Assembly: GCF_030272615.1 (NCBI RefSeq)
Contig: NW_026728917.1
Location: 372,001 to 436,000 of the forward strand
Source: Cryptomeria japonica
Taxonomy: Eukaryota; Streptophyta; Pinopsida; Cupressales; Cupressaceae
Length of the DNA stretch: 64,000 bases
Direction: 5' to 3'
The translations under genes were made by a program, and so were the position numbers. Shown one piece after another: positions 47,728-62,435 of the stretch. The notes below the pieces were generated by a model. The model did not search any database. It was given only the letters and a program-made list of their open reading frames with translations, and was not told the DNA's origin. The first letter of the stretch is position 1, and every line of letters starts with the position of its first letter.

Positions 47728-50491
47728 GTAAATTGTTTTGAAAATGAATAATAGCTTTATTGTATTTAATAAATTAAAAAGAGAACAATATGACATATTT
47801 CCAATGTTTTAGTCAGGTTGCATTTATGTTAGGAACAATCAAGGACTAACTTCTTTTCTTACAATGAACAATAGTCAAAGAAGCATCAACATTACTCGTA
47901 AAACATTTCAGAGTAGTGGAGTAGGCACCTTCAAAGCAGACAAATGAACTTTTCTAATCATCACATTATTTTGAAAAGGGAGTCTTGTCATCAAAAGATA
48001 GAGAATAAAGAACCACCAAAAGGATAGGACATAAATTAACATATATATGTTATGTTCGATGCAATGTTGTGATTATTTTGAGGAAATATTTTGATACATG
48101 TATCTTATGTACAATGGTGAAATTTTATTTGGAGTTGAAATTATTCCCATATCCTTCTATCTACCTATTACACACATTTATTCCCATGAATAGTTACCCA
48201 ACCTTATATGTGCATGCTGCCATACATTTTGTTTATATTTAAGAAGTTATGACGCTCACCCTTACAAAAAAATCTCATCTAGTTCTTACTTGTCTAGATC
48301 TAATCATTTGATTGTGTAAGATTATTTTTCTAGTCACATGATTGACCACAAAATTCGGCACCTAAGCCTCATATTTAAAAATTAATAAATATAATTAATT
48401 TTCACCAAATAATCCTTTTTACTTTCACCTAGAGTTGAAAAAAAAAAGAAGCTTACATCATTAGGTGTTATGAGTTACAATTTAATGAAATTTAGTTTTA
48501 TTTATTCCATATTTGTCATCTTTCAAGAATCCTCTCTCATTGTCTAGTATTAAAGTAGAATAAATAGTGAAACATTTAGATTTAATAAATGAAAAAGAAT
48601 AACAAACTTGTAATTGATAGCCCTTGCTTGCTATCATCAATATTTGTACATTTTCTAGGGATTTAATTAAGGAAATTTATCTCTTAAAGACATAATAAAG
48701 ATCATTCAAGTTATTTCAAACTATTGATAGTCTCGAGATGTTTAAGAAGATAAGACTAGATTGAGTTTCACCTAGAGGGAAGCAAAATGTTTGTCAAGCC
48801 ATAAGAATATAAAGATTTCATGATCACAAATTCGACCCATAATTCTAATCTTTAACTTTATAGAACAAAGGATTAATATAGAATTTGAGACCATATTTAT
48901 GAAGAGAGATTGCCTTTCTAAATTACAAAGATAAAATAATCTAGAATCTTCATTAGAAATCAAAATTAGTTAATCAAAATATTACATACCCTTATTCATG
49001 ATATGTATTTCTAAATATAATAGATATAGTTATCAATTTTCTATTACCCACCTATCTTTAATTAATTCAAACTAAGGGGACATTTTGATAAGTAATGTTC
49101 TCTTTTGTTCTCAAATTTCACTTGTAAGATACAAGCTACCAATGGGACATTTGTTTTTCTATTTTGTAGGTTCTCATGATGAGAGCATGTTGAAAGTATA
49201 TAGTTAAATTATTATTTAAGTTATCATGTCTTAATAGGGTTGATTACTTATATGGACACATCAACTTCATATAATCTATATCTAATTAGATATCAAATTT
49301 ACATGAACATTTTTGAGTGCTATAATATTTTTGATGCATGATCAATTAGGATTCAGACACAATTCAATGTAACGGAAAATATAATTATGAAACTAGCATA
49401 TATATGTTATTTTCTATGCAATATTGTGAATATTTTTAGGAAATGCTTGGATACATATATCTTATGAACAATACTGCAATATTGTATGGAATTTTGACTA
49501 TTCTCCTATCCTTAGGTATATTAATATACATATGCATTCCCATGAATAGTTACCTAATTTTATATGCGCACACTACCATACATTATACTTATCTAAGAAG
49601 TTATGACACTTATCCACACACGAACTCTCATCTAGTTCTTTTTTCCTTAGATCTAGTCATTTGATTGTCTAGGATCATTTCTATAGTCACATGATTGACC
49701 ACATAATTACACACCTTAGCCTCATATTTAAACAAAAATAAATAAATAAATTACCAACTAATGCTCTTTACCTTCCCCATCTAGAGTTGCAAAAGTACAA
49801 GCTTGGATGATCAGATGTTTTGTGTTACTGTGTTACCTATTAATTTTTATGTTTACAAATGATTTTTGTTGGATTTTTTGGTTTCATATTTATAAATGTA
49901 AATTTAGGTTAGTCAAATGTTCATATTTCTTACTTAGTTGAGCAATCTCCTATTTTATTCGTAAAAGTTCACTTGTGAGATGGAAGCTATTCATGGAATA
50001 TTTTTCTTCTATCTTTTAGGCTCTCATAAGGAATGCATTTTTAATGATGTACTTGTATGATCATGTCTAGATAAGGTCCCTTACTTTATATGGACCCACC
50101 CTCTTTTGTAATGAAGAGAGATTGCATTTCCAAATACAAAGGCAAAATAATCTATCCATTCATCAAGAACCCACAATCTTCAATCAAAAGACTAAACACC
50201 CTTATACACTTTATTTGTTTTCAAGAATCATAAATATAATCATTTAAATATAAAAATAATTTACAAAAATATTATTGACAGTAAATCTAACATTCAACTT
50301 GAAGCATACACATATCAAATCAGCTCTAAGCACGCAAGTATCTGATTTGAACACAGATGTAGATACTTTGTACACTTCTAATAATATGAAAACATTTAAT
50401 ATTATAAGACATAGTTGAATACGATCAAAGTCATGTAGAAATAAGAAGCTGCAACACTGTATCAGACTTGCAAAAGCAACTTTCCCAAACC
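47728..50491. repeat. AT-rich region with an old direct repeat, copy 2
   Basis: Equivalent to 18811-21574. The paired blocks are 48035-48477 and 49396-49832. No gene seen. Confidence 0.6.
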
Positions 50492-53151
50492 TTATTTATC
50501 GTTCTCATTGCTATGGTAGTATAGGATAGCAAGCCACTTGGTTTTGGACCGGCGCACCAAGTCCAAAAGCCCCCATCTTTCTAATTTTATCCACACGTAT
50601 TCCCCCAGACGGTCAGAAAGAAAAGGAAGTAGACCGTTCAGGTGGTTAAACCTAGCCTTCTTCACTGTAAACTTTGCAGCCATGTAGAAAAAAGTGAAAT
50701 TACCACAGAAGCAGATGATCAAGCACGCCCCAAGAATGAACCAAGCCAGCTCGGGATTCATGTTGGAAAGCATGGCATACACTGCAAGCATGAAGCCATA
50801 GGCCGTAAAGGCAAACGTGGCACAAACCAATAGGTTGGTAATACAGAGGAACAATACCTTATTTCCCGTGGTAATAGGTGTACTCATCTGCCACATCAGC
50901 ACCACTAAGAGCGACAGAAAGAATGCCACACAATCAAAGATGAGAAAAACCTTGAAGGAGGCCAACGGAAGCAGAATCGGCGAACCTAAACTCTTGTCTG
51001 AGCCAGTTCCAGGCGCAGGCGCAGGCGAAATTCCCGATCCCTTTGAGTCCCCATTTCCATTCCCATCGTCCGTCACGAAACTGCCCGGAGCAGTGAAAGC
51101 TGCCGTAAATGACATTGTCGCTAATAGAACTGCCACCACTAGTTCTGTGTTGCGCCTGTCCTCATATGTTTTGTCCACCATCTCAACAGCAACCTCATGT
51201 TTCTCTGCACTCACCTTTGGAGCGCTGTACAAGAATGGCTTGCGATTGGAAGGATAACTGGCCAGAACTGAAATTATCTTGTCAGATTCGTGATAGTGCG
51301 TGTTCTCTCTCACGATATCAAAGGCCGTTAAGCCTGCCTTGTTGACAGCAAACTTGTTTATCCCCGCTATACAAAGCAACGACTTCACCATCTGAAAAAT
51401 GCAAACTCAAATAAGTTCATAAAAATTAAATGATCTATTGGAACTAACTATGCATAAAGATTTCTTCTACGGAAGTTCTTGCCGTGATGATTTTAATTTC
51501 TGTCTTCAGTAGAAATACTTTCAGTAATTTGACTCTATATATAGACGAGATTAGATTAAGAATCTACACAAACCCAAAACTTATATAGCTGTACACAGTA
51601 ATTGGTTGAAAGAACAAACTTCAGCAGTGACAAACAGAGGTTTGTATAAAAAGAGACTTACATTCAAGTCTTTTTTCTTTGCTGCAATATGCAGTGGTGT
51701 GTCTCCTTCACTTATCCTCGAAAAAGGAGATTTCATTTCACCCGCATCTGTGTTTCCTCCACTTTTCACGGGCTCATCTTTTGGATCTTTCTTTTCAGCC
51801 GGATCTGTCTTTCCTCCACTTCGCAGAGGCTCTTCATGTGGAGGTTTGTCAAGTCCCTTGTTGACCAAGTATGATAAGCCTACCTCTTCGTTCAGGTAAT
51901 CAACAATTCGCACTTGCCTAACTAGGGCAGCTAAGTGCAGAACGTTCATTCCACAACTATTCCGTATTTCGACAGCGTCTGGCCTCTCATTTATCAACTC
52001 TTGTACTGCTTCCAGATGACCCAATTTCGCTGCCACACAGATGGGAGTTTCTTGGCTGTCATTAACCCAATAACACAGTTCGGCCTCAAATTTTATTAAC
52101 TTCTTTATTATATGCACGTAGTTTCTTTCAACAGCTATATGCAGAGCTGTGTTGCCAAGTTCGTCCTTACGTTGGATTAACTGCTTCGCATCTGATAAAT
52201 TTAGTATATGATCAACTAGATCTGTAAAAGAAGCATCCAAAATCATTGCCTTAAGTTAGATAAGATGTTCTTCAAGAAGGGCCAAGGGTAAGAGAATGCC
52301 TAATTTACCTTTGTTGAAGCGATACAGACCTCAACTAATATAACAACATAAATACAGAATTCAACTAAATACACGAAGAAGTAAAGAAGAACTCATTGGT
52401 TATCAACTGTAAACGAACAGAAGCTGAAGTAAAATAGAAACAACATAATCAAACGACTTGAAAAAATAGAAAGAACTGAAACATGATAGACAATCATCCT
52501 CGTGTTATTTAAGATAAAGAAAAAATTGGGGACAAAATGATATTTGTCTTGAACCGTTAAATTAGGAGATGCTTAGCAGATACTTTTACAAACTTATAGG
52601 CAAAGAAATCCTAAAATCGAAATAAAATAACCTGAATCTCCTCTGTTTACTGCAACAGATAAACAGTTCCTCTTGTGCACCGTACTTTCGAGTAAGCTCG
52701 ACGGAGATGCGTCAAATATTGCCTTCACTGTCTCTAAATTGCCGCTTTCGTAGGCTTTGAACAAAGCTGTTTCATCAAGCTTATTGCGGAGATCCACACC
52801 ACTTTCTGGTTGTTGGAGTAGAATCTTCACAACGTTGGAGAAACCTCCCTGCGCAGCCAAGTGTAACGCAGTATCCTTTTCGGCATTGGTAGCATTCACA
52901 AGCAGAGGCTTCACTTCGGGATCGGTTTCCTTCAGAAGTTGACGATTGAGTTGCAGGAGCTGTTGAATGAAGTGTAGATTTCCTACACTAGCAGCCAAAT
53001 GGAGAAGAGTATTTTCCCCTCCAGGTGTAATATTGTTGAGAGCTGCTTTAAGTTGGGAACTCAGTTGTTGATCGATCCTTAAACGCGTTACCGCAGCTTT
53101 GAAGGCGTCAGGATCGATCCTTCCGCCGAGTTGTTGACCCTCAGTGGCCAT
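50492..53151 (-). CDS. Ankyrin-repeat PGG-domain membrane protein (ACD6/ITN1-like), copy 2
   Basis: Exons 53151-52632, 52221-51662 and 51391-50492 splice in frame with the same GT-AG sites to 659 residues. The predicted protein is identical to that of 21575-24234: ankyrin repeats at about 45-395, the two 19-residue repeats at 300-337, and the PGG domain with four membrane spans at about 439-598. The protein should sit in a membrane with the ankyrin part in the cytosol, as is known for this family. I noticed no difference in introns or flanks either, so the two genes should have the same regulation unless distant or epigenetic elements differ. This makes at least two intact copies, and more are expected if the array continues. 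Confidence 0.9.
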
Positions 53152-53875
53152 GCTAAATATCTGCCGTTACAGCCTTCAACACCAAGGCACGCTTCTTTGT
53201 AATAGGATTGAATAATACTACATTCAGTATTATGCCAGAAACTACATAATAGAATATGTGGTCTCAGTTTTTCCACAAGGGAAACATTAAAAATACAAGT
53301 ATCCACATCTTACACTTCAGGGTTTCCACAACTTTAGTTGGAATCTCACTTTTTCTTTCGTTGGAACAGATACAACATTTTGACCTTGACTGGGTGCAAA
53401 TAACCAGTGTTAATTAGCTTTGATTGGGTGCCAAGTAATTACTCTAGTTTGGTGCGAATAATATGACTATGGGGTGTTCTGCTAGAACATTATTTTTTTA
53501 ATACTTGAAGTGATCCTACACGTCAAAATTACTACAACTTTTTCATAGTTGGAATGTCTATTTTTCTTAGATGAAAGTGTACATTGAAATCAAATACAAA
53601 TTTTTTTTATCATTTATAATTTAATAATTTATTCTATGTGAAATATGTACACATTTTATTTAATGTTGAGTTTATTTCAGTGGATTAGATAATTATTTAA
53701 TATAGTTATATTTCAATAAACGATATAACTGTTGTTTAAATTAATTTCTTTCTTTTCATTCTATCATTCTTATTCAATTACATATATTTTCATACATTGC
53801 ACATTATGTTGTCTTTATTTACACACATTTTTATACATGTACCATTTACTATAACCGATGCACTGCAAAATAGGA

Positions 53876-55327
53876 TGTTAGGAACACAAACAAAAGACTC
53901 AAGAATCAACTGTTAGTGTTAGTATCATAAACGAAATACGATCCTAAGCAAGCATATGAAGAGAGATCAAACATTTAATGGAAAGTATGCAAAAACAAAA
54001 GAAAGACACAAGACCCTTCCAAATGCTTGCCAACATGTTCATAGTAGCTTCTCCCTTGTTCCTCTCCTCTCCAAGTTCCACATGAGTGTAGCCCTTAGCT
54101 CTTTGCACTACTATGGAAGTCTTATGGAGATTCAAGATTTATGAAAAATGATTTAAAATATGCAAATGCAAGCGAAATATGAGAAAGCCTAATTAAGCTA
54201 TCTTGGTTTTAACCAAAATAACAATGTAGATTAGATGACTCCTAAAATGATCTCTTAAATTTCACTATAGATTAGATGCATACAAGATTTCTGGATCTGA
54301 ATTATGAAGGAATGGGCTCTATTTATAGGAAAAATAGGGCAATGGATGGTTGAGATTAAGTAATCTCAACAAGGGTCAAGATAGAAAGATTTATGATCCA
54401 TGTGAGGGCTTTCAACCCAATCCCAGGATGACAAATGCCAACATGAGATGGCTTGAGAGGAGAGGGAAGAAGCATTAAATGCTTGAAATGACATGAAGGT
54501 TAGGTTAGGAGTTAAGGTTAAGCTTGAGTTGAATGAATAAAGTCGCTATCCAATGAATAATGCCTTTATCCAATGGCTAAACTCTTGTACAAGAGTTAGT
54601 GGGTGAGTTGAGTTAACCATTAATGCTTGAAGAGACCCATGAGTCAAAAGGATGGTTAAGTTAGAGGAAAGTCTCTAACCATGTGGGTGAGTTGAGTTAA
54701 GCATTAATGGTCATGTAAGAGCCATTAATGGTTTGGAATACTTTAGGCGTTAACCTGTTGAATACATAAAGCCTTTAATGCTTTTCAAAGACTTTGAGGC
54801 TTTGAGAAGTGACTTCAAGTTGCCTAGGAATGTGACAATATTTAGGAAATGGATTAGGCAAATTAGGAATGGTTTAGAAGAATTTAGAAAGTGGTTAGAA
54901 TTGTCTAGAAGGGGATTTAAGATGTAAGTGGGTTTGGTGGGTGAGGGAAAATAGGATTTTAATTAAAATAAAATTCATTTATTTCAACTAAATAGGTGCA
55001 ACTTGCATTTGTAGGAGAATGCAAGTGGGGGGAGGGGGGGAGTAGTTTAAGGATTTAAATAAATATTTTATTATTTATTTAAAAGAGGAAAGAGGGTTAA
55101 ATTCAATAAATATGTTTTATTCATTTAATTCCTTAAGAATGTAGCTTAATTAATATTTAAATAAATTGAATAATTTATTTAATTAATAGGAGAAGAGGCT
55201 GAGGATGAATTAATTAAATTTTAATTTAATTAACTGATTATTAATAGTTAAATAATCAAATAAATAGTAAATATTCATTTAATTAAATGGACAGATTTAT
55301 GTGACTACTTTTGCCCCTCTTTGAGAC
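53876..55327 (-). mobile_element. Gypsy (Tat-like) 3' LTR with polypurine tract, minus strand, copy 2
   Basis: Equivalent to 24959-26410. 53152-53875 is the AT-rich 5' flank of the ankyrin gene, and 55328-55670 is non-coding element DNA. Confidence 0.5.
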
Positions 55328-55871
55328 GGTGCGGTTTATCACATCGTTTCAAAGAAAGAAAAATAGGTGTGAAGAAATATGCCCCATAAATGTTAATTTA
55401 GTGGGTGCTATGTCCCCTCGACAGATGGGCTAAAAAATTTCAAAAAATCGGGTGATCTCTCGAAAAAGAACAAGAAGTTGAGGGGAGGTAGAATACAAGA
55501 AATTAGCAATAACGGTGAAATGATGGGAGAAAAATGGGGGTAAAATGAGGAAATGAGAGACGTTGGAAGTTTAGAGGGACCACAACAGTAAGCGGGGTGA
55601 ATTAGGGTTAGGGCTGGATGGTATATATGGGGGGGAAGGGGAAAAAATAGGCTCATTTGCACCTATCTCCTTGGCAGTTTAGAGCTCTGATAGGGAATTT
55701 TTGGTGAAGGAGTGAGCAACGATCATCATGCCTATGCCTATAGAAGATCACCGGCTAGAGTGGATCTGTCGATTCCAACAGCCAGACAACTACAAACCAG
55801 CTATACACAAATTTTGAATTTTGTGTTTTGTGCATTTTTGGCATGTTTTTTCAGGCATCAAAGTCCAATCA

Positions 55872-56162
55872 AGATAATAGCGCTAAAACCATGTTTTAAT
55901 GCTATTGTCGCCTAGAATAGCACTATTATGCCGCAATGGTGCTATTGTATAGTAGTTGTAGCGCTTGTGTTAGGTTTAGTGCTTTCATTACATAGTAGTA
56001 GTGGTATTGTAGTATTAGCACGTTTGTATGTTTGTTGTAGTGCTGTTGTTATTGAATAGCATTGTTGTGTAGTTAATTTAGCGTGTTTGATTGTTTAGCA
56101 CTTTTGTGCACAAATTGTGGCGCTATTGTGAGCAGAATAGCACTATTGTGATAAAAATTCCC
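55872..56162. repeat. Degenerate GCGCTATTGT-type minisatellite, copy 2
   Basis: Equivalent to 26955-27245. The possible short exon upstream is at 55728-55817, with the silent C at 55751. Confidence 0.65.
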
Positions 56163-56421
56163 CAGTGTTAGAGAACATAGCCTGATGTCTCAGTTGATTG
56201 TTTGATTGGTTGTTTTGGTGAATTATAGCAGCCCCCTTGAGACTAGGTCATTATGATAAATGTCTGTTGTAGTCTAGGATTGCCATAATCGATTACCTAT
56301 TGAGACCCGAAGATACTTGATCAAAGTATCTGTTGATAGTCTAGGTTGAAAACTTAAGAAAGTTTGTACCAAAACAACTAATGTTTGTTGATGTGTGTAA
56401 GAGGACGTGCCTGTTCTACAG

Positions 56422-58380
56422 ATGCCGGAGCAGCATCCTGCCACATAGCAGCTGACAGAGGCAGACAGATTCTGCGTCGCTGCGACTAGTTTGTACGATA
56501 TGATCTATCGTCCCGTGATTCGGATGAATTGCGGACTGATGACAGCACTGGCCGAGCATTGGCATAGTGAGATATGTACCTTCTACCTGGCGATGGGAGA
56601 GATGACAGTGATGCTAGAGGATGTGTGGAGGATACTACACATCCTGATTAGAGGGGAGTTGGTGACCTATGATCAAGCATTAGGGACGACGACGGTGTAG
56701 AGAATATTTGCTGATGATGTTTATATTGAGGATGACTTTGTATCCTAGGAGGACATAGTAGCATTGTATGAGCCTTTACCAATAGTTTTATCCAGGATCG
56801 TCGGGGGTTTGGTGTGCCCCGACTGACGTTCACATGGACTAGCCGTTGGTTGGGACCAGGTGATTGAGAAGATGATGACTGAGAGGACCCACTATGCCTG
56901 GGGACCATGTGTGCTAGCACATATTTATAGGGAGCTACACGAGGTGGTGTACCGAGAGAAGAGATCACTAGCAGTAGGGATCACATTACTACACATCTGG
57001 GCTTGGGAGCACTTGCCAGTCACACGAACAGTCTACTTGATATTTAGGGTGATATATCAGCCCTATGTTTATATGTATGGAGGGATGATGAGCCAGCCCC
57101 ATCTGAGGAAGTTGGATTTTTTGTGACGGGCTTTAGATGACCTAGATACAGTGATATGGAGGTTGTATATCGAGTGTGAGCCTTGGGAGGATGATGCAGA
57201 AGTGCTACTGTATGTATTTATGACACACTTTTTGATTGGGCGCACATCCTACCTTATAGAGAGACAGGTGCCAGGGAGAGTGATGAGGCAGTTTTGACGG
57301 AGGTAGGGATTGTCGAGAGGCTCAGGGGAGTATGCATGGGTAGTACGGGAGAGATTTTAGTGGGGACCAATGTTACCATATGATCAGGCCTTGATAGAGT
57401 TCCAGAATTTACAGGCGAGACCAGGGCATATGAGGCCTGAGATTGTCGATGCAGGGGTGACAGAGGAGTACACACAGTATCATACTGCACATCTGATTAT
57501 ATAGATTTCAGATCCGATCGAGCCTATACCACCTTTTGAGGATGAGAGGAGATGATAAAGGAGGAAGAGAGGAGGTCGAGGAGTAGGAGGAGGAGATGGA
57601 GGTGGTGGAGGAGGATTTGGTGGAGCAGGAAAAGGTGGAGGAGGAGATGGAGGTGGTGGAGTATTTGGTGGAGCAGGAGGAGGTGGAGGACGAGGAGGAT
57701 TTGGTGGTGGAGGGGGATTTGGAGGTGGAGGTGGTGGAGGAGGATGATTACAGAGGAGAGGTAGAGGGGGAGAGTCGTTGCGACTATCACAGGGTCCACT
57801 GATACGAGGGGCTGCCAAAGAAGGAGGTAGGGATATTGGTGGGGGTGTAGTGCCTATGGAGATGGGAGAGGGAGCCATAGGTGGAGGAGAGGTTCCTATG
57901 GAGATGGGAGGGGGAGAGATAGGTGGAGGAGATGGAGATGTATGGGAGTATATGATTTTACACTCACAGACTCGGTTAGAGGATAGCGAGGCAGAGATTG
58001 CAGCTAGAGATGTCCAACTATTTGCATGGGAGGTGGAGCTGACTGTAGTGAGGAAAGAGAGAGATGATCTGGTGGACAGGTTGAGGGAGGTGCAGGATAG
58101 AGTCCAAGTCTTGGAGGGAGCATAGGCATAGGGTCCAACTGAGGTGGTGTTGAGGGAGATGTGACAGGCAAGTGGAGAGATTGACTATTGGTGGGGAATA
58201 TATGAGCTGGTTGTGCCAGTTAGTCAGCAAGCACTGAGCTATTCTAAGATGCGGTGGGCAAGATCAAAGTGGTCACAGAGGGCTCAGAGAAGTGGGGGTG
58301 TTATGGGTCCTCCTCAGTGAGGTGGTGGGGGAGGAGTAGGGGGTAGTCGTGGTGCAGCATCTGGCCAGAGTGCCATTTGA
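56422..58380 (+). pseudogene. PMD protein frame, nonsense-riddled, spans units 2-3
   Basis: Equivalent to 27505-29463, with the same 16 in-frame stops and no frameshift. The one difference noticed, T at 56659 for C at 27742, is silent in the PMD frame (Leu, CTG to TTG). The Gly-rich tract is at 57557-57777. Confidence 0.75.
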
Positions 58381-59338
58381 GATATTTTAGGTACTTGTTA
58401 CATTATTATTTTGGACTGTGACTTGGATGGATTTTGGTAGTCGATATATTTTGACATCATTGTACTATGATACATGTAATCTTTTTTTTTAATGTGATAT
58501 ATGAAGAGATCCCATGCTTTGATATTATATGCATATGTATGATGACACGTATATTGTTGATACAGGATGATGATTATGAGTTATGCTTAGATTCATGCTA
58601 TGGATGATTTGATTACTATATATACATGGTGATGATATGATTTCTAGATGCATGCTATGGATGATTTGTCTAATTATGTGGATGCAGGTAGAAGATGGAC
58701 GATGCTTGTGGTAATGATGTTAATTATGATGTAATGATGATGATGTATGCAAAAATAATGAGTTGAAATAATGCATAATGATGTTTGTGATAGATAATAC
58801 TTGTTCATTTTTTATGATATGATATGAGTAAATGATGCATGTTGTAAGATGAATCTAAGTGAATCAAATGTGTATGCAAATGTGATGTATGAATGCACTT
58901 TAAATGGATGAACAAATGTTGATACAAATGTTTATGTATGAATGCACTTAAATGAATGTATCTAAATGATGTAATGTTTATGAGATGTATTTAAAATTAA
59001 TCTAAATGACTAAAATGATTCAAAACATAACTAAGTGATAAATGAGATTGAAATGATAATGCAAATAAATGCAAATAGGGGATAAAGAATAATGAATAAC
59101 TGCACCTTAATGCAATTAAAGGATAATGAATAACTGCACCTTAGTGCAATTGGAGGATAATGCATGCATCTCATGAATCTAGATGAAACAAAATGGGGAA
59201 AAATGCACCTATGAAATGAATTCTAAATGAACTTAAAGGATGATGAAAGGAATGCATATTTAAAATGAATGCACTACATGGATGAATGAATGTTCTTTAT
59301 AACAAATTCACTTAAATGAAATGCAACTAAATTATAGT
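58381..59338. other. AT-rich spacer, copy 3
   Basis: Equivalent to 537-1494. It agrees with copy 2 (G at 58549). Contains the 34-bp duplication at 59087-59154. Confidence 0.5.
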
Positions 59339-60124
59339 TGTAGACACCTAAAATTGTTTAGTCTAATTAAATAAATATCTTTATTTATTTAATTATTTTA
59401 AGCCTAATTCTTCTATTAATTAAATAAATCTTTATTTATTTAACTAATTCATTTATCCTCTTTTAGCCTTATTTCTCATTTAAATAAATACTTTTATTTA
59501 TTTAAATTATCCTTTTCCTAAATTAAATAGATATCTTATTTATTTAATTGATCCCACTTCCTCTATTAATTAAATAAATCTTTATTTATTTAATTAATTC
59601 ATTAACCTTTTCTACCCATGACACATGTCATTCATCTCTTAATTCCTACACTACCTACCCTTTCATTATTTTCTTATTTTCTCTACCTACCCTCTAATCC
59701 TAGCTGACTATTTATCTCTTACACCTCCAATCTTATCCCTCCATTTCCTACAGTGTCTTCTATATAAGAGGACACTTCCTTCATTATCAACCCTGATTAG
59801 TTGACTTCTCAACTACATTACACTTTCAAACTTGCATATGCGATCAAGCCTACTTTCAACCACATTTCCGTTCTTTGTTGAGCTCTTGTGCACATATAAA
59901 ATCTAAGAGCAAATATATCAAGCAAGATAAATGGAGATAGGAAGAATGGAGATCTAAACCCTATTGGACATGTGATGGTATAATCTTTGTGATTTCATTT
60001 GATTTGCATTGTCTTAGGTAATCTTCATAAGTTATGGTGGATCTTTGTTGTTGTTAGGCTAGGGTTTTGTGGTTGAATTCATTTAGTCTTTCAATATTGT
60101 TGTTTTCCATTTTCACCATATACA
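59339..60124 (+). mobile_element. Ty3/gypsy LTR with primer-binding site, copy 3
   Basis: Equivalent to 1495-2280. It agrees with copy 1 (C) at the site that is T in copy 2 (30834). Confidence 0.65.
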
Positions 60125-60544
60125 TTTTGGCACGCCCCATGGGACATAGATTTTTGTTAGATCTATGTTTTTTGCAGGTTTTTCTAACCCTATATTGCTG
60201 TTTTGTAAAACAATTTGGAGAAAACCTTGTGCAGCTAGGGTTTTGGACACAAAATCAAGATCTTGGAGAGATTTGATCCTATCTCACAAACGTATTAGAA
60301 TTTTTGCACAGAATTTTATTGGCAAGTTGAAGACAGTATCAATAGATTTCAATCCAAAATTTAGAATTTTTGGAGCACATTTTCATTTTCTATGAATTTT
60401 TTATGATTTTTCATAAACAATTAATTTTGAGAGCAAATCAGTGAATTGTTCGGGTTTTCTTACATTTTTGGAAATATCTCATAATTATACACAACATCTG
60501 TTCTTTGTGATTTTAATTTTGATGCAAAAAAATTCTTAAAAAAT

Positions 60545-62188
60545 CAGATCTTTAAAGATCCATTCCCAAAACATGACAAGGAAAAAGCTAAAGCCATAGA
60601 TGAGCAAACCAACTATACCAAAGAATCCTATAACTATGATTCAATTGTTGATCACATTTCAATGGACAATTATGTCTCTACCATTATCATCAAGGACAAA
60701 ACGCATGAGAATTCTACCCAAAGACCCAAGGTTGTCCTGAAAGGAATTAGATCTTCTTCCGAACCTACCTCTTAGTGTAATGTTACAACTCATCGAGGAA
60801 AATTCACTTTACAAGGTGCTCCAGCTAAAAAGACTACTTCCTTATCAACCAAACTTGAGTATGACCTTGTAGAACAGTTAGGGAAGAAACCCACACCTAT
60901 CTCCATCCTTGAACTTTTACGCATATCCCCTGCACATAAGGCCATTCTTGACAAAACCTTGAGAGACACTTCCATCCCTATTGATCTAAACATGGACCAG
61001 TTTCAATCCTTGGTGGGATACCTTTCTGTTCCACACTCCCTTACATTCACAGAAGCTGATGACGCCTCTGTGAGCCAACCACATAATGCACCTTTACACA
61101 TTGAAACCTTCCTACATAAACATTGAATAAAGCGAGTCTTGATAGATGGAGGAGCAGGTCTAAACATTTGTACATTGAGCACTATCAAACAATTGGGATA
61201 TTCTGATAAAGCTGTGAATTCTACAAACAAAATTACCATCAAAGCATATGATGATGAAGAGCATTCATCCAAAGGCATAGTCACTTTACCTCTTAGAGTT
61301 GGGCCAATTACAAAAGATGAGGTTTGTCAAGTCCTTGACCTCGATCTCACATACAACATATTGCTAGGACGTCCATGGATTCATGAGATGAGCGCATTAC
61401 CATCTACATACCATCGATGTATCAAGTTTTCACACAATGGAGTTGAAGTTATCATCAAAGCTGATCCTAACCCATTCATATATTGCAACAATCTATGACC
61501 TAGATCAGAAATAACAATCCCAATCAATTTAGAGGCTATTCCTTCATCAACTTATGTGGATCCAGAATCATTAAAGGCTTCTACATCCAAACAAATAGAG
61601 CTAAAAGAAAAATTCAAGATTAAAGACATGAGATGTGGTGAGTATATCTGTCATGCTGATCAACTCCCACTATCTCCTAAGACATTCAGTCGACAGGAAC
61701 AACCTACAAAAAATTTGCAATGCCAAGGAATTGGGTGTGAACCACCTAGTGTTGTGGCTACTATGTCTGAATGCAAATCACCTCTAGTGCTGCAAGCAGC
61801 TCTTGATATCAATAGTCCTAAGAGTGGTTCCAACAAAGAATCTATTGAGCATATCACCAACCCTCTTGATAACTCACATAGCTTTACCATATCATCCACT
61901 TATTCCATTTCCAGTCCTCTCCCAGACTTGGATCAACAAGAATTACAAAAGCCCTTACTAATTGGGGATGAAAAATTAAGCCTTGAAAAGAAAAAACTAA
62001 AAGTGAAAACTAAAGAAAAGTCTTTTAGTTCAAATCAAAATCAAAAGCTATTGGACTCTGAAAAAATCAAGGTCAAGGATAAAAATCCTATGAAAGAAAA
62101 AGAACAAGAGTTGATCTCCCCTAATATCAAAATAACTGGGGGCAAAAGTTCTACAATTTTAAGTCAAAAAGCATACTTGTTGATCTGA
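60545..62188 (+). pseudogene. Gypsy gag-protease fragment, copy 3
   Basis: Equivalent to 2701-4344, with the same three stops (60773, 61124, 61496). Confidence 0.75.
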
Positions 62189-62435
62189 AGTCTCTATCAT
62201 GTCATGATACTTTCACTTCTTTTCACAAGCATAAGCCTTCATCACTCATCCACTTGTTCCACACATTCTTTCCCTTCTAGCAATACATCATGGACCTTTA
62301 AGGGAGCTTCCTTGAGGGACTTTGTTATCAGGGATGCTGAAACTTCTTTAGGTGATTGTGGTATTGTTGCCTTTAAAAAAGAATCTTGTTATTACAATAT
62401 TCAACATAATTATTAAATTGATACAAGAAGGATTT

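Larger units (their letters stand above)
28928..57844. repeat. 28.9-kb tandem unit, copy 2
   Basis: This complete unit of 28,917 bp is nearly identical to copy 1. Substitutions I could place against copy 1 are at 29632, 30834, 33661, 33676, 34027, 34286, 40672, 55751 and 56659. All but 29632 are transitions. The (GA)n tract is shorter by five repeats. Confidence 0.97.
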